Counted from the first letter of the stretch, positions 7,813 to 17,157 are shown. The stretch is 64,000 nucleotides of DNA from Streptomyces diastatochromogenes (GCF_002242805.1 NZ_MCGQ01000016.1:310481-374480); one strand, 5' to 3'. Notes: generated by a model not told the origin, from the letters alone. Made by a program: numbers and translations.

Positions 7813-8733
7813 ATGAGACGCAGAGCACGTGCTGCCAGCGCAATCGCCCTCACGCTGGCCCTCGCCGGCCCCCTCGCTCCCGTCGCCGCCCAGGCGATGC
7901 CGGCGGCCCAAGCAAGGACGGCGGGTGGTTCCCAATCCGTCTCCACCGCGCGCGTTCTCACCATCCCCGGCACCGTCAACGCCCGCGACACCGGCGGCTA
8001 CCGCACCTACGACGGCAAGACCACCCGGTGGGGTGTGCTGTACCGGTCCGAGAGCCTGTCCAAGATTCCCCCGGAGGGCGTCACCGCCCTGGGCAACCTG
8101 CACCTCGGCAGCGCCATCGACCTTCGTACCCCCACCGAGGTCCAGGCCGACGGAACCGACCGCCTCCCGACAGGTGTCGCCTCCGTCCCTCAACCGGTCG
8201 ACGACACCAGCCTCTTCGCCTTCATCGGGCAGGTCGTCCGCAGCAAGGACCCGGTGTATCAGCAGGCCATGCTCGGAGACGGTAAGGCGGAGGAGCGGAT
8301 GCGCACCCTCTACCGGGGTTTCGTCACCAACTCCGGCAACCGGGCCGCACTTGGCGCCGCCATCCGTACCGTCGCGAACTCCACGAAGCCGGTCCTCTTC
8401 CACTGTTCGGCGGGCAAGGACCGTACGGGAGCCCTGGCCGACACGATCCTCCGAGCGGTGGGCGTCCCCGCAACGACCTCCGAAAGCGACTACCTGCTCT
8501 CCAACCAGCTGCGCGCCGCCTCCGATCAGGCCTTGCGGGACCAGGTCAAAGCGGCCGGCTACATGCAGAATCCCGACCTGCTCATCCCGCTCCAGGAGGT
8601 GCGCAGCGACTATCTCGACGCGTTCCGGGATCAGGCCGTGCACGACTACGGCAGCTTCGGAGCCTTCCTGACCGATGGTCTTGGTCTCGACGTGTCCACC
8701 CTGACTCGCCTGCGGGGTCGCCTCGTTGGCTGA
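7813..8733 (+). CDS. Secreted tyrosine-protein phosphatase (MptpB/DSP-like)
   Basis: 306 aa. A basic N-terminus and hydrophobic core ending near AQAMPAAQA (about 1-36) form a Sec signal peptide, so the enzyme acts outside the membrane. NARDTGGYRT (about 57-66) is the N-terminal hallmark of the Y_phosphatase3 family and HCSAGKDRTG (about 197-206) is the CX5R catalytic loop, with Cys as nucleophile and Arg binding phosphate. Homologues dephosphorylate phosphotyrosine and some phosphoinositides; the substrate here is not evident. AGGAAGGGG lies 9 nt before the ATG. It stands alone, with a convergent MazG-like gene 16 bp downstream. Confidence 0.92.
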   Translation: MRRRARAASAIALTLALAGPLAPVAAQAMPAAQARTAGGSQSVSTARVLTIPGTVNARDTGGYRTYDGKTTRWGVLYRSESLSKIPPEGVTALGNLHLGSAIDLRTPTEVQADGTDRLPTGVASVPQPVDDTSLFAFIGQVVRSKDPVYQQAMLGDGKAEERMRTLYRGFVTNSGNRAALGAAIRTVANSTKPVLFHCSAGKDRTGALADTILRAVGVPATTSESDYLLSNQLRAASDQALRDQVKAAGYMQNPDLLIPLQEVRSDYLDAFRDQAVHDYGSFGAFLTDGLGLDVSTLTRLRGRLVG

Positions 8734-8749
8734 GTTCGAGTAGCGGCCT

Positions 8750-9097
8750 TCATGCAGGAGGCGTCAGCGGGCGTGCTCGTACACCCTTCAGGTGTGCTTC
8801 GAAGACCTCCCGCGCCTCCGGCGTCAGCGTCCGTAGCGCCACCAGCGCCGTGATCGCCACATCGCACAGCTCGCCCTGGACGTCCTCCCACGTGTGGGTG
8901 ACCCCCTTGCGTGGGTTCTGGCCGGTCGCGCCGATCACCGCCTCGGCCACCTCGCCCACCTCCTCCGACAACTTGAGGATGCGGAGCAGTACGCCCTCCG
9001 GGCCGGCGTGCTTGCGAGTCGCCTCCAGACGGTCCCAGAGCTCGTCGATCGTCGGCCAGAGGTCAGCGGCAGTGTCGGCGGTGTCCTGATCGCTCAT
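8750..9097 (-). CDS. MazG-like family protein (all-alpha NTP pyrophosphatase fold)
   Basis: 115 aa. The central EEVGEVAEAVIG segment followed by a GELCDVAITAL helix matches the EExxE...ExxD metal-binding pattern of MazG/dUTPase-like all-alpha pyrophosphatases; Glu and Asp residues at about 45-49 and 80-84 would hold Mg2+. Short actinobacterial MazG-like proteins are assumed to hydrolyse house-cleaning nucleotides, but the substrate is unknown. Single gene, convergent with the phosphatase and only 29 bp from the DoxX gene upstream on the same strand, so a shared transcript is possible. Confidence 0.85.
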   Translation of the reverse strand: MSDQDTADTAADLWPTIDELWDRLEATRKHAGPEGVLLRILKLSEEVGEVAEAVIGATGQNPRKGVTHTWEDVQGELCDVAITALVALRTLTPEAREVFEAHLKGVRARPLTPPA

Positions 9098-9126
9098 ACC
9101 CCGCAGCCTGCCACGCCCCGGATGGG

Positions 9127-9672
9127 CTAGTCCTCGAACAGCACCTCCTGCTCCCCCTCCACCTTCGCCCGCACCCGCCGGTTCCGTGCCCCCACCACCA
9201 CCGCCGTAGCCGCCGCCGTCACCCCAAGCGCCACCGGCACCATCCAGCCCCGGTCGAAGACATGCCCGGACGCGTGGTCGAGGGAGAGGCGGCCGGGGCC
9301 CGTGATGGCCAGTCCGGCCGCGGCCAGGCCCAGGGTCGCCGCGTACTCGTAGCCACCCTCCTGGGCGAAGAAGCCGTTGGGCTTGTGGACCGCTGCGGCT
9401 CCGGCCATCGCGCCGGCTGCCGCCGCGCCCGCCGCCGGGGTCGCGAGGCCCAGGGCCAGCAGTGTGCCGCCGCCCGCCTCCGCCAGCCCCGCCGCCGTCG
9501 CGCTCGCCTTGCCCGGCGCGTAGCCGACGGACTCCATGAACTGGCCCGTGCCCTCCAGGCCGTGCCCGCCGAACCAGCCGAACAGCTTCTGCGCACCGTG
9601 TGCGGCGAGCACCCCACCGGTCCCCAGTCGGAGCAGCAGCAGGCCCAGATCACGTCGGTCGTAGCAGGTCAC
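9127..9672 (-). CDS. DoxX family integral membrane protein
   Basis: 181 aa. DLGLLLLRLGTGGVLAAHGAQKLFGWFGG is split across the first membrane segment and the conserved AHGAQKLFG loop of DoxX proteins. Three more hydrophobic segments follow and the C-terminus is charged. DoxX-family proteins sit in the cytoplasmic membrane and are linked to redox and thiol stress; the exact activity is unsettled. GTG at 9672 is preferred because GGGAG lies 5 nt upstream; the ATG at 9684 has no ribosome site. It diverges from the NTF2-like gene. Confidence 0.88.
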   Translation of the reverse strand: MTCYDRRDLGLLLLRLGTGGVLAAHGAQKLFGWFGGHGLEGTGQFMESVGYAPGKASATAAGLAEAGGGTLLALGLATPAAGAAAAGAMAGAAAVHKPNGFFAQEGGYEYAATLGLAAAGLAITGPGRLSLDHASGHVFDRGWMVPVALGVTAAATAVVVGARNRRVRAKVEGEQEVLFED

Positions 9673-9790
9673 GGTTGCTCCCATCAGTGCCTAAGAAGTC
9701 CGTTGTCACCGTCGCATCCCGCGCACCGACGGGCCCGTCGTGGAGGGCGTTCGGGTGGCGGGGCCGGGGGAGCGGTGTGAGCCTGGCGCC

Positions 9791-10117
9791 ATGACGATTC
9801 AGCCAGCCAAACTCAGCGACCCGGCCGTCCGCGCCTTCGTCAACGCCGTGAACTCCCACGACCGCGAGGGCTTCATGTCCCTCCTCGCACCCGGCGCGAC
9901 GATGTCCGACGACGGCTCCGACCGCGACCTCGCCGAGTGGATCGACCGGGAGATCTTCTCCTCCCACGGCCACATGGACGTCGACAACGAGTCCCGCGGC
10001 GGCCGCGACCTCATCGCCCGCTACCGCAACGACGCCTGGGGCGAGATGCGGACCAAGTGGCACTTCGAGGTCGAGGACGACGGCAGGATCTCGCGGTTCG
10101 AGACCGGGCAGGCGTAA
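9791..10117 (+). CDS. NTF2-like/SnoaL-type small protein
   Basis: 108 aa from the ATG at 9791. One alpha+beta cone fold is indicated: an N-terminal helix (VRAFVNAVNSHDREGFMSLL), the ATMSDDG strand, and the C-terminal WHFEVEDDGRISRFETGQ strands. NTF2-like proteins bind small hydrophobic ligands or act as isomerases or hydrolases; there is not enough in the sequence to pick one. Its stop runs straight into the 13-bp tandem repeat. Confidence 0.75.
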   Translation: MTIQPAKLSDPAVRAFVNAVNSHDREGFMSLLAPGATMSDDGSDRDLAEWIDREIFSSHGHMDVDNESRGGRDLIARYRNDAWGEMRTKWHFEVEDDGRISRFETGQA

Positions 10118-10182
10118 TCCCCGAGCAAGATCCCCGAGCAAGATCCCCGCACAAGATCCCCGTACAAGATCTCCGCGCAACC
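10118..10182. repeat. 13-bp tandem repeat, five units
   Basis: Unit TCCCCGAGCAAGA at 10118 and 10131 (identical), then TCCCCGCACAAGA (10144), TCCCCGTACAAGA (10157) and a diverged TCTCCGCGCAACC (10170). It begins right after the NTF2-like stop and ends about 40 bp before the aldo/keto reductase start. Unit length is not a multiple of three and no gene covers it. Confidence 0.9.
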
Positions 10183-10223
10183 GCTTGCCTTCGTGTGCGC
10201 TTCAACTCCTAGCGTTCCCAGGC

Positions 10224-11210
10224 ATGGAGACCACCAGCAGGACACTGGGACGCAGCGGTATCGAGGTCAGCGCGCTCGGCTTCGGGTGCTGGGCCATCGG
10301 CGGTGAGTGGCAGGCCGCCGACGGGCAGCCGCTCGGGTGGGGGAAGGTCGACGACGAGGAGACGGTACGGGCTGTTCGCCGTGCCCTCGACCTCGGCGTC
10401 ACCTTCTTCGACACCGCCGACGTCTACGGCACCGGGCACAGTGAGGAGGTCCTGGGCCGTGCGCTGGGCAAGCGCCGGGACCAGGTCGTCCTCGCCACCA
10501 AATGGGGCAACGTCTTCGACCCGGACACCCGCACCCTCACCGGCGCCGACGACTCCCCGGAGTACGCCCGCCGGGCCCTGACCGCGTCCCTCCGTCGCCT
10601 CGGCACCGACTACGTCGACCTCTACCAGCTGCACCTCTCCGACGCGGAACCGGAGAAGGCGGCCCAACTCCGCGACCTCTGCGAGGAGTTCGTCAAGGAG
10701 GGGCTCGTCCGCGCCTACGCCTGGAGCACCGACGACCCGGCCCGCGCCGCCCTCTTCGCCGAGGGGGAGCACTGCGCGGCCGTACAGCACGCGCTCAACG
10801 TGTTGCAGGACGCGCCCGACATGCTGGCGCTGTGCGAGCGGCTGGACCTTGCCAGCATCAACCGCAGCCCGCTCGCGATGGGGCTGCTGACCGGTAAGCG
10901 GCACACCTCCCTGGAGGCCGGGGACATCCGGAGCAAGCCGCCGGCCTGGCTCCAGGGGTTCGGGGGCGACGGGTCCGGCTCCGATCCCGAGTGGGTGGGT
11001 CGGGTCGAGGCCCTGCGGGACATCCTCACCAGTGACTGTCGTACCCCGGCCCAGGGCGCCCTGGCCTGGCTGTGGGCGCGCAGCCCGCGTACCGTCCCGA
11101 TCCCGGGCTTCCGGTCCGTCGCCCAGGCCGAGGACAACGCCGGCGCGATCGCGAAGGGGCCGCTCACCGCGGAGCAGTTGGCCGAGATCGACCGCCTGCT
11201 CGGGCGATGA
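10224..11210 (+). CDS. Aldo/keto reductase
   Basis: 328 aa; an NADPH-dependent (alpha/beta)8-barrel oxidoreductase. Seen: an RTLGRSGIEVSALGFGCW N-terminus, catalytic Asp and Tyr in FFDTADVYGTGHSEEVLGRAL (D and Y about 55-60), catalytic Lys in VVLATKWGN, and the C-terminal NADP-binding PIPGFRSVAQAEDNAGA. This is the YajO/Tas-like subgroup that reduces aldehydes or ketones; the substrate is unknown. The ATG at 10224 is chosen as the start of the conserved domain. The convergent ABC ATPase ends 30 bp downstream. Confidence 0.92.
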   Translation: METTSRTLGRSGIEVSALGFGCWAIGGEWQAADGQPLGWGKVDDEETVRAVRRALDLGVTFFDTADVYGTGHSEEVLGRALGKRRDQVVLATKWGNVFDPDTRTLTGADDSPEYARRALTASLRRLGTDYVDLYQLHLSDAEPEKAAQLRDLCEEFVKEGLVRAYAWSTDDPARAALFAEGEHCAAVQHALNVLQDAPDMLALCERLDLASINRSPLAMGLLTGKRHTSLEAGDIRSKPPAWLQGFGGDGSGSDPEWVGRVEALRDILTSDCRTPAQGALAWLWARSPRTVPIPGFRSVAQAEDNAGAIAKGPLTAEQLAEIDRLLGR

Positions 11211-11212
11211 GC

Positions 11213-11226
11213 GGCCCCGACGGGCC
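11213..11226. terminator. Short hairpin between convergent genes
   Basis: GGCCC, loop CGAC, GGGCC, placed 3 bp after the aldo/keto reductase stop and 14 bp before the end of the convergent ABC ATPase gene. Only 5 bp of stem, so this is a weak call. Confidence 0.35.
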
Positions 11227-11239
11227 GTACGACTGAGGG

Positions 11240-12034
<795 letters not shown>

Positions 12035-12077
12035 GGGTGCTCCGTGAGTGAGACAGAAGATGAGACAGAAGAGCGGG

Positions 12078-13553
12078 TCAGGAGACGCTGCGCAGGGCGT
12101 CGGCCGGGCGCATCCGGGAGGCGCGCCAGCCGCCCATCGCGCCGGCGATCAGCCCGCCCGCGACCGCGAGGCCGACGGCCAGGGCGATGGTGGTCAGGGA
12201 GACGGGCGCGGTCAGCGCGATCTCCAGGGTGTTCTTGGTGGCCTGCTGGCCGGGGCCGCCGCCACCGGGGCCGCCCATGCCACCGCCCATACCGCCACCG
12301 CCGCCGCTGCTGCCCAGCTCCGCCTTGAGCTTCGGGCTGATCGCGGTGACCGTGTAGGCGGCCGCCAGACCCAGGGCGATGCCGAGGCCGCCGCCGATCA
12401 GGCCGTTGACCATGGACTCGCCGACCACCTGCCGGGTCACCTTGCGGCTCGGCCAGCCGAGCGCCTTCAGGGTGCCGAACTCCCGCACCCGCCGGGACAC
12501 GGCCGAGGAGGTGAGCAGCGCGGCCACCAGGAAGGCGGCGATCAGGACGGTGATCGAGAGCCACTTGCCGACGCTGCCGGCCAGGTTCGAGGCCGTGGAC
12601 AGCGAACCGGAGACGGTGGAGGCCAGGTCGGAGGAGGTGGTGACCGTCGTACCGGAGATGTTGCTCTGGATCGTCTTCTTGACGGTGGAGATCTGCTGGG
12701 AGTCGGTCGCCTTGACGTAGATCGTGGTGACCTTGTTCTTGGCGTCACCGAGCGACTGGGCCTGCTTCAGCGGCAGGTAGACGTCGGTGGTGGACTCGCT
12801 GCTGTCCGGGGTGGCGATGCCGATGACCGTGTACTTGGTGCCGGAGACCTTGAAGGTCGAGCCGAGCTTGTACTTCTTCTCCTTCGCGTACGACTTGCTG
12901 ACGACCGCGACCTTCGCGTTCGTCTGCGCCGAGGTGAAGGTCTTCCCGGAGGTGATCTTCATCGTGGCCAGCGGGCCGAGGGCCTGGTCGGTGACGTCGA
13001 CGCCGGCCACCGAGTAGCTGTTGACGTTGAAGTTGGCGCCGCCGCCCTGCACCTGCGGCTGCCCGCTGCCACTGCCGGTGCCGCCGCCCGGGCCGCCCTG
13101 CTGCTGGGAGCCGGACGACGACGTGGACGACTTCGCCTTGCCCTGGGTGAAGGAGCCGTCGACCTTGGTGACGTTGAGGGAGAGGGCGCCCACCGCGCTC
13201 GCCACGCCCTTCTGCGCGGCGACCTTCTCGACCAGCGAGGACTTCAGGGCCTGACCTCCCTGCGTCATCACCCGGTCCGAGCTCTGTGAGCTCTTGCTGC
13301 TGGACTTGGCGTCGAACTTGAAGTTCGGGCCCTGCGAGCTGCCGGCCTTGGGCGCCGACTGTGCCTTGGTGACCGTCATGTCGGTGCCGAGGCCGTAGAG
13401 CGACTTGAGGACCTTGTCCTGCGCCTGCGTCATACCGGCCGACACCGAGTTGACGGTGATGACCAGGGCGATTCCGAGCGCCAGACCCATGGCGATGACC
13501 AGAGCGGCCTTCTTGCGGCGGCTCAGCTCGCGCTTGAGATAGATGCCAAACAT
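12078..13553 (-). CDS. FtsX/MacB-type ABC transporter permease
   Basis: 491 aa from the ATG at 13553 (GAGGAACGGG just upstream). One membrane helix near the N-terminus (about 14-40), a large extracytoplasmic domain (about 40-330) rich in Ser, Lys and Gln with a Gly-rich insert, then three helices in the C-terminal FtsX domain, with GTLKALGWPSRKV (about 380-392) as the coupling segment. A glycine run (GGGGGMGGGMGGPGGG, about 425-440) sits in the loop before the last helix. With the ATPase it forms a MacB-like exporter or mechanotransducer. No adaptor protein is encoded next to it. Confidence 0.9.
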   Translation of the reverse strand: MFGIYLKRELSRRKKAALVIAMGLALGIALVITVNSVSAGMTQAQDKVLKSLYGLGTDMTVTKAQSAPKAGSSQGPNFKFDAKSSSKSSQSSDRVMTQGGQALKSSLVEKVAAQKGVASAVGALSLNVTKVDGSFTQGKAKSSTSSSGSQQQGGPGGGTGSGSGQPQVQGGGANFNVNSYSVAGVDVTDQALGPLATMKITSGKTFTSAQTNAKVAVVSKSYAKEKKYKLGSTFKVSGTKYTVIGIATPDSSESTTDVYLPLKQAQSLGDAKNKVTTIYVKATDSQQISTVKKTIQSNISGTTVTTSSDLASTVSGSLSTASNLAGSVGKWLSITVLIAAFLVAALLTSSAVSRRVREFGTLKALGWPSRKVTRQVVGESMVNGLIGGGLGIALGLAAAYTVTAISPKLKAELGSSGGGGGMGGGMGGPGGGGPGQQATKNTLEIALTAPVSLTTIALAVGLAVAGGLIAGAMGGWRASRMRPADALRSVS

Positions 13554-13753
13554 CCCGTTCCTCGAAGGTTCTTGGCGCCCGCTGTGGGCGCTGCCACAAG
13601 CTAGGGAGGAACCTTTGAGGCGCACTGAGTAAAGGATGTGTCAGAGCTGAGAAAGCGACGTGGGTGATCAAATTTTCATAAGACAGCAAATTCCTATGCT
13701 CTGGAGGGCCTCCTGCCAGGAAATGCCTGTTGGGTGCGGTGTACGGTCCCCGG

Positions 13754-14995
13754 GTGCGTGATTGTTCCCGGCTCAGCCGACGTGCCGCCCTCGGGCTGAC
13801 GGCCGCCGCCCTGCCCCTGTCCGTGGCCGCCCCCGCCTCCGCCGCGACCGTGATCGGCGGTGAGCGGCTGGCCCGTACCGGAGTCCAGGTGCGCGGCGCC
13901 GGCGGCCTGCCCAAGAAGCTCACCGCCCGCTCGTGGCTGATCGCCGACGGCGAGAGCGGCGAGGTGCTCGCCTCCTTCAACGCGCACCGGCGCCTGGCGC
14001 CCGCGTCCACGCTGAAGATGCTGTTCGCGGACACCGTGCTGCAGAAGTTCGAGCGGACCCAGCGGTACAAGGTCACCGACGCCGACCTCGCCGACATCCC
14101 GGCCGGCTCCAGCCTCGTCGGCGTCAAGCCCGGCATCACCTACTCCGTCGAGCAGCTCTGGCAGGGCGTGTTCCTGCGCTCCGGCAACGACGCGGTGCAC
14201 GTGCTCGCGCACATGAACGGCGGCGTGGCCAAGACGGTCGCCGAGATGCAGGCCAAGGCCGAGGACCTGCAGGCCCTGGACACCCAGGTGGTCAGCCCCG
14301 ACGGCTTCGACCACAAGGGCCAGCTCTCCTCGGCGTACGACCTCACGCTGTTCGCCCGGCAGGGCCTCAAGAACGCCGACTTCCGCGGCTACTGCGGCAC
14401 CAGGACCGCCGACTTCCCGGCCGGCGGCAAGAAGACCTTCCAGATCCAGAACACCGACCGCCTGCTCACGGGGGCCTGGGGGCTGGGCACGTACGACGGT
14501 CTGATCGGCGTGAAGAACGGCTACACCAGCCACGCCGGCAACACCTTCACCGGTGCGGCCACCCGGGGCGGCCGCACCCTGCTGGTCACCGTGATGCATC
14601 CCACCGAGGGCAGCAACGCCGTCTACGAGCAGACCGCCGCGCTGCTCGACTGGGGCTTCGGGCAGGGGCGTTCGGCGCAGGCGGTGGGCACGCTCGTCGA
14701 ACCGCTCAGCGAAGGCGGGGCGAGCGCGAGCGCGAGTCCGACGTCCCAGGGGAAGGCGGGCCGGGCCGCGGCCGGTGCTCCCGGCTCGGCGTCGTCGTCC
14801 GGACACCCCTCGTCATGGCGGCTGCTGGAGGGCGGCGCCGGGACGGCGGCCCTGCTGGGAGCGGGCGCGTGGGCGCTGCGGCGGCGGATGGTCCGGGCGA
14901 AGGCGGCGCGGGCGGAGGCCATGGCCGAGGCGCAGACGGAGAGGGAGACGGACACGGGAACGGAGTCCGAGTCCGGGGGCCGGCACCGGCGCTGA
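13754..14995 (+). CDS. D-alanyl-D-alanine carboxypeptidase (low-molecular-weight penicillin-binding protein)
   Basis: About 413 aa. The N-terminus has a twin-arginine-like SRRAALGL followed by a hydrophobic stretch and an ASA cleavage site. The serine-protease-like motifs are in order: STLK (Ser nucleophile, Lys), SGN in RSGNDAV, and KNG in GVKNGYTSHAGN in place of the usual KTG, a change also seen in other actinobacterial members. After a Ser/Ala linker a C-terminal hydrophobic segment (TAALLGAGAWAL) and basic tail should anchor it in the membrane. It trims D-Ala from peptidoglycan stems. Start among GTG at 13739 or 13754 is not settled. Confidence 0.9.
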   Translation: MRDCSRLSRRAALGLTAAALPLSVAAPASAATVIGGERLARTGVQVRGAGGLPKKLTARSWLIADGESGEVLASFNAHRRLAPASTLKMLFADTVLQKFERTQRYKVTDADLADIPAGSSLVGVKPGITYSVEQLWQGVFLRSGNDAVHVLAHMNGGVAKTVAEMQAKAEDLQALDTQVVSPDGFDHKGQLSSAYDLTLFARQGLKNADFRGYCGTRTADFPAGGKKTFQIQNTDRLLTGAWGLGTYDGLIGVKNGYTSHAGNTFTGAATRGGRTLLVTVMHPTEGSNAVYEQTAALLDWGFGQGRSAQAVGTLVEPLSEGGASASASPTSQGKAGRAAAGAPGSASSSGHPSSWRLLEGGAGTAALLGAGAWALRRRMVRAKAARAEAMAEAQTERETDTGTESESGGRHRR

Positions 14996-15014
14996 GCGCT
15001 CGGGATGCGTACAG

Positions 15015-15098
15015 CGGCAGCCGTTCCACCGACCGGTGCGTACCCCGCGGTCCCACGCGAGGTCCACCCCCAACTCCGGTCCGGTGGAACGACTGCCG
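15015..15098. terminator. Long imperfect inverted repeat between convergent genes
   Basis: CGGCAGCCGTTCCACCG (from 15015) and CGGTGGAACGACTGCCG (ending 15098) pair over about 20 bp with one mismatched pair and a bulge, around 40 bp of loop. It lies 20 bp after the carboxypeptidase stop and 150 bp before the end of the convergent short-chain dehydrogenase, so a bidirectional terminator is the simplest reading; a structured RNA is possible. Confidence 0.55.
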
Positions 15099-15170
15099 AC
15101 TCCCCCCTCGGTGTGGCTACGGAACCCCCGTGCTCCAAGTGTGAAGCTCTTGTGGAGGAAAGTTGAGCAT

Positions 15171-15221
15171 ATGCGGCCGACCGGCCGCAATACTGCGGAC
15201 GTTGAAATTCCGTTTGTGTAA
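15171..15221 (+). other. Candidate 16-codon mini-ORF behind a strong ribosome site
   Basis: GGAGG at 15154-15158, then ATG at 15171, reading MRPTGRNTADVEIPFV and TAA. The region is unusually AT-rich for this genome and the first codons sit in a perfect hairpin (GCGGCCG, 2 nt, CGGCCGC, 15173-15188). No gene follows in this direction. Spacing from the ribosome site is long (12 nt). Weak call. Confidence 0.25.
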
Positions 15222-15248
15222 CTTGAGGATTTGGATTCCGGTCCGTCC

Positions 15249-16007
15249 TCAACCCCGCCCGATATACGGCATCGCCGTCGCCAGCACCGTCGTGAACTGC
15301 ACGTTCGCCTCCAGCGGCAGCTCGGCCATGTGCCGCACGGTGCGCGCCACGTCGGCCACGTCCATCACCGGTTCCGGGGCTACTTCCCCGTTCGCCTGCA
15401 GTGCCCCGACCTGCATCCGGGCCGTCATGTCGGTGGCCGCGTTGCCGATGTCGATCTGCCCGACCGCGATGCGGTACGGCCGCCCGTCCAATGACAGCGA
15501 CTTGGTCAGGCCGGTCAGCGCGTGCTTGGTCGCGGTGTAGGCGACCGAGTGCGGGCGGGGCGTGTGGGCGGAGATGGAGCCGTTGTTGATGATCCGGCCG
15601 CCCTGCGGGTCCTGCTCCTTCATCCGCCGGTACGCCGCCTGCGCGCACAGGAACGCCCCGTTGAGGTTGGTGTCCACCACGTGCCGCCAGGCGTCGTAGG
15701 ACAGGTCCTCGACCGGCACCCCGCCCGGGCCGAACGTCCCGGCGTTGTTGAACAGCAGGTCGACGCGACCGAACCGGTCCACGGTCGCCGTGAACAGCGC
15801 CTCCACGTCCTCGGGTCGGGACACGTCGGTGCGCACGGCGAGCGAGGGCGCCTCGGGCACCAGCGCCGCCGTCTCCTCCAGCGTCTCGACGCGCCGGCCG
15901 GCCAGCGCCACCGACCACCCGGCGCGCAGCAGCTCCACGGCGACGGCCCGCCCGATGCCGGAGCCGGCGCCGGTCACCACCGCGATCTTCGATTGCGTGT
16001 CAGTCAT
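15249..16007 (-). CDS. Short-chain dehydrogenase/reductase
   Basis: 252 aa from the ATG at 16007. TGAGSGIGRAVA (about 12-23) is the NAD(P)-binding TGxxxGIG loop, NNAG is at about 88-91, and Ser-Tyr-Lys catalysis is shown by NGSIS, then YTATKHALTG (Tyr and Lys four apart). The classical SDR fold is complete at normal length. Substrate unknown. A following Gfo/Idh/MocA gene is on the same strand upstream, with the 30-bp repeat block between them. Confidence 0.92.
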   Translation of the reverse strand: MTDTQSKIAVVTGAGSGIGRAVAVELLRAGWSVALAGRRVETLEETAALVPEAPSLAVRTDVSRPEDVEALFTATVDRFGRVDLLFNNAGTFGPGGVPVEDLSYDAWRHVVDTNLNGAFLCAQAAYRRMKEQDPQGGRIINNGSISAHTPRPHSVAYTATKHALTGLTKSLSLDGRPYRIAVGQIDIGNAATDMTARMQVGALQANGEVAPEPVMDVADVARTVRHMAELPLEANVQFTTVLATAMPYIGRG

Positions 16008-16032
16008 GGTTCCGCAGCGTAGGCGGGAAGTC

Positions 16033-16162
16033 CGCCATGCGGAATTAGGTGTCCGCCATACGGTTAAATGGCGCGCCGTACGGTTAAAGGGGGACTGTCC
16101 TCGCGCCATACGGCTAGACGGCGACCGTCGTCGCGCCACACGGCTAAACGGCGACCACCGCC
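16033..16162. repeat. Repeat block based on a CGCCATACGGTTAAA core
   Basis: Three units of 30 bp start at 16072, 16102 and 16132 (CGCGCCGTACGGTTAAA, CGCGCCATACGGCTAGA, CGCGCCACACGGCTAAA, each followed by a G/C-rich spacer). Two shorter related copies (CGCCATG at 16033, CGCCATACGGTTAAATGG at 16054) extend towards the SDR start. The last unit contains the stop codon of the oxidoreductase gene, so the repeats grew partly over a coding end. Confidence 0.8.
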
Positions 16163-17157
16163 GCTTCCCCGGGATACCGCACCCCGATCCGCTCCCGGAT
16201 CGCGTCCAGCGTGCGCATCACCGCGAGGCTGCCCGCCAGCGGCACCAGCGGTGACTCCTTCTCGCCCGCCCGCAGGGCCCGCATGACCTCCTCGGCCTCG
16301 TGCCGCAGGCTGGTGCGCGGGCCGTCGGCCGGGTCGGCGGTGAACACCTCGGGCTCCCGGCCGTCGCGGTGCAGCACGAAGCGGTCGGGGTGGAAGAAGC
16401 CGGACGGGATGTCGATCCGGCCGCGCGAGCCGGTGACCGAGGCGGCGGTCGCCGTACCGCCGACGATCGAGCAGTGCACCGAGGCCAGCGCCCCGCTCTC
16501 CCAGGACAGCAGCGCGCCCGTCTGGAGATCGACGCCTTCCTCCGAGAGCACCGCCCGCGCGGCGACCTCGTCCGGCTCACCCAGCAGCAGCTGCGCGAAC
16601 GACACCGGGTACACCCCGAGGTCCAGCAGCGCCCCGCCGCCCAGCGCCGGGTCCCGCAGCCGGTGCGCCGGCGGGAAGGGGCCGGCCAGGCCGAAGTCGG
16701 CCTGGACTGTGCGCACCTCGCCGATCGCCCCGTCCGCGACCAGCGCCTTCAGTCGCCGGACCAGAGGATTGCAGTACATCCACATCGCCTCCATCAGGAA
16801 GCGGTCGTGCTCCTTCGCCAGCGCCACCAGTTCCTCGGCCTCGCCGGCGTTGAGCGTGAACGCCTTCTCGCACAGCACGTTCCGCCCGGCGGCCAGGCAC
16901 AGCCCGGCCGCCGCCCGGTGCGCCGCGTGCGGGGTGGCGACGTACACGACGTCGATGTCCGCGTCCGCGGCCAGGGACTCCCAGTCGCCGTACGCCCGCG
17001 TGACCCCGAACCGCTCGGCGAACGCCTGGGCCGACTCCTGGCTGCGCGAGGCCACGGCCACGATCTCGGCATCCGGCAGGTCCACCAGGTCCGCCGCGAA
17101 CGCGGCCGCGATTCCGCCGGTCGCCAGGATCCCCCACCGCACGCTCTGCTCCGCCAT
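16144..17157 (-). CDS. Gfo/Idh/MocA family oxidoreductase
   Basis: 337 aa from the ATG at 17157. The N-terminal Rossmann fold starts RWGILATGGIAAAFA; then EKAFTLNAGEAEELVALA (the EKP-like motif with Lys) and a C-terminal domain with GGALLDLGVYPVSFA (about 175-190), the family's Asp/His-like catalytic region. Members are NAD(P)-dependent dehydrogenases for sugars, inositols or dihydrodiols; the dihydrodiol-dehydrogenase-like subgroup fits best. It diverges from the Bcr/CflA exporter with about 85 bp between. The stop (TAG) lies inside the 30-bp repeat block. Confidence 0.9.
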   Translation of the reverse strand: MAEQSVRWGILATGGIAAAFAADLVDLPDAEIVAVASRSQESAQAFAERFGVTRAYGDWESLAADADIDVVYVATPHAAHRAAAGLCLAAGRNVLCEKAFTLNAGEAEELVALAKEHDRFLMEAMWMYCNPLVRRLKALVADGAIGEVRTVQADFGLAGPFPPAHRLRDPALGGGALLDLGVYPVSFAQLLLGEPDEVAARAVLSEEGVDLQTGALLSWESGALASVHCSIVGGTATAASVTGSRGRIDIPSGFFHPDRFVLHRDGREPEVFTADPADGPRTSLRHEAEEVMRALRAGEKESPLVPLAGSLAVMRTLDAIRERIGVRYPGEAAVVAV

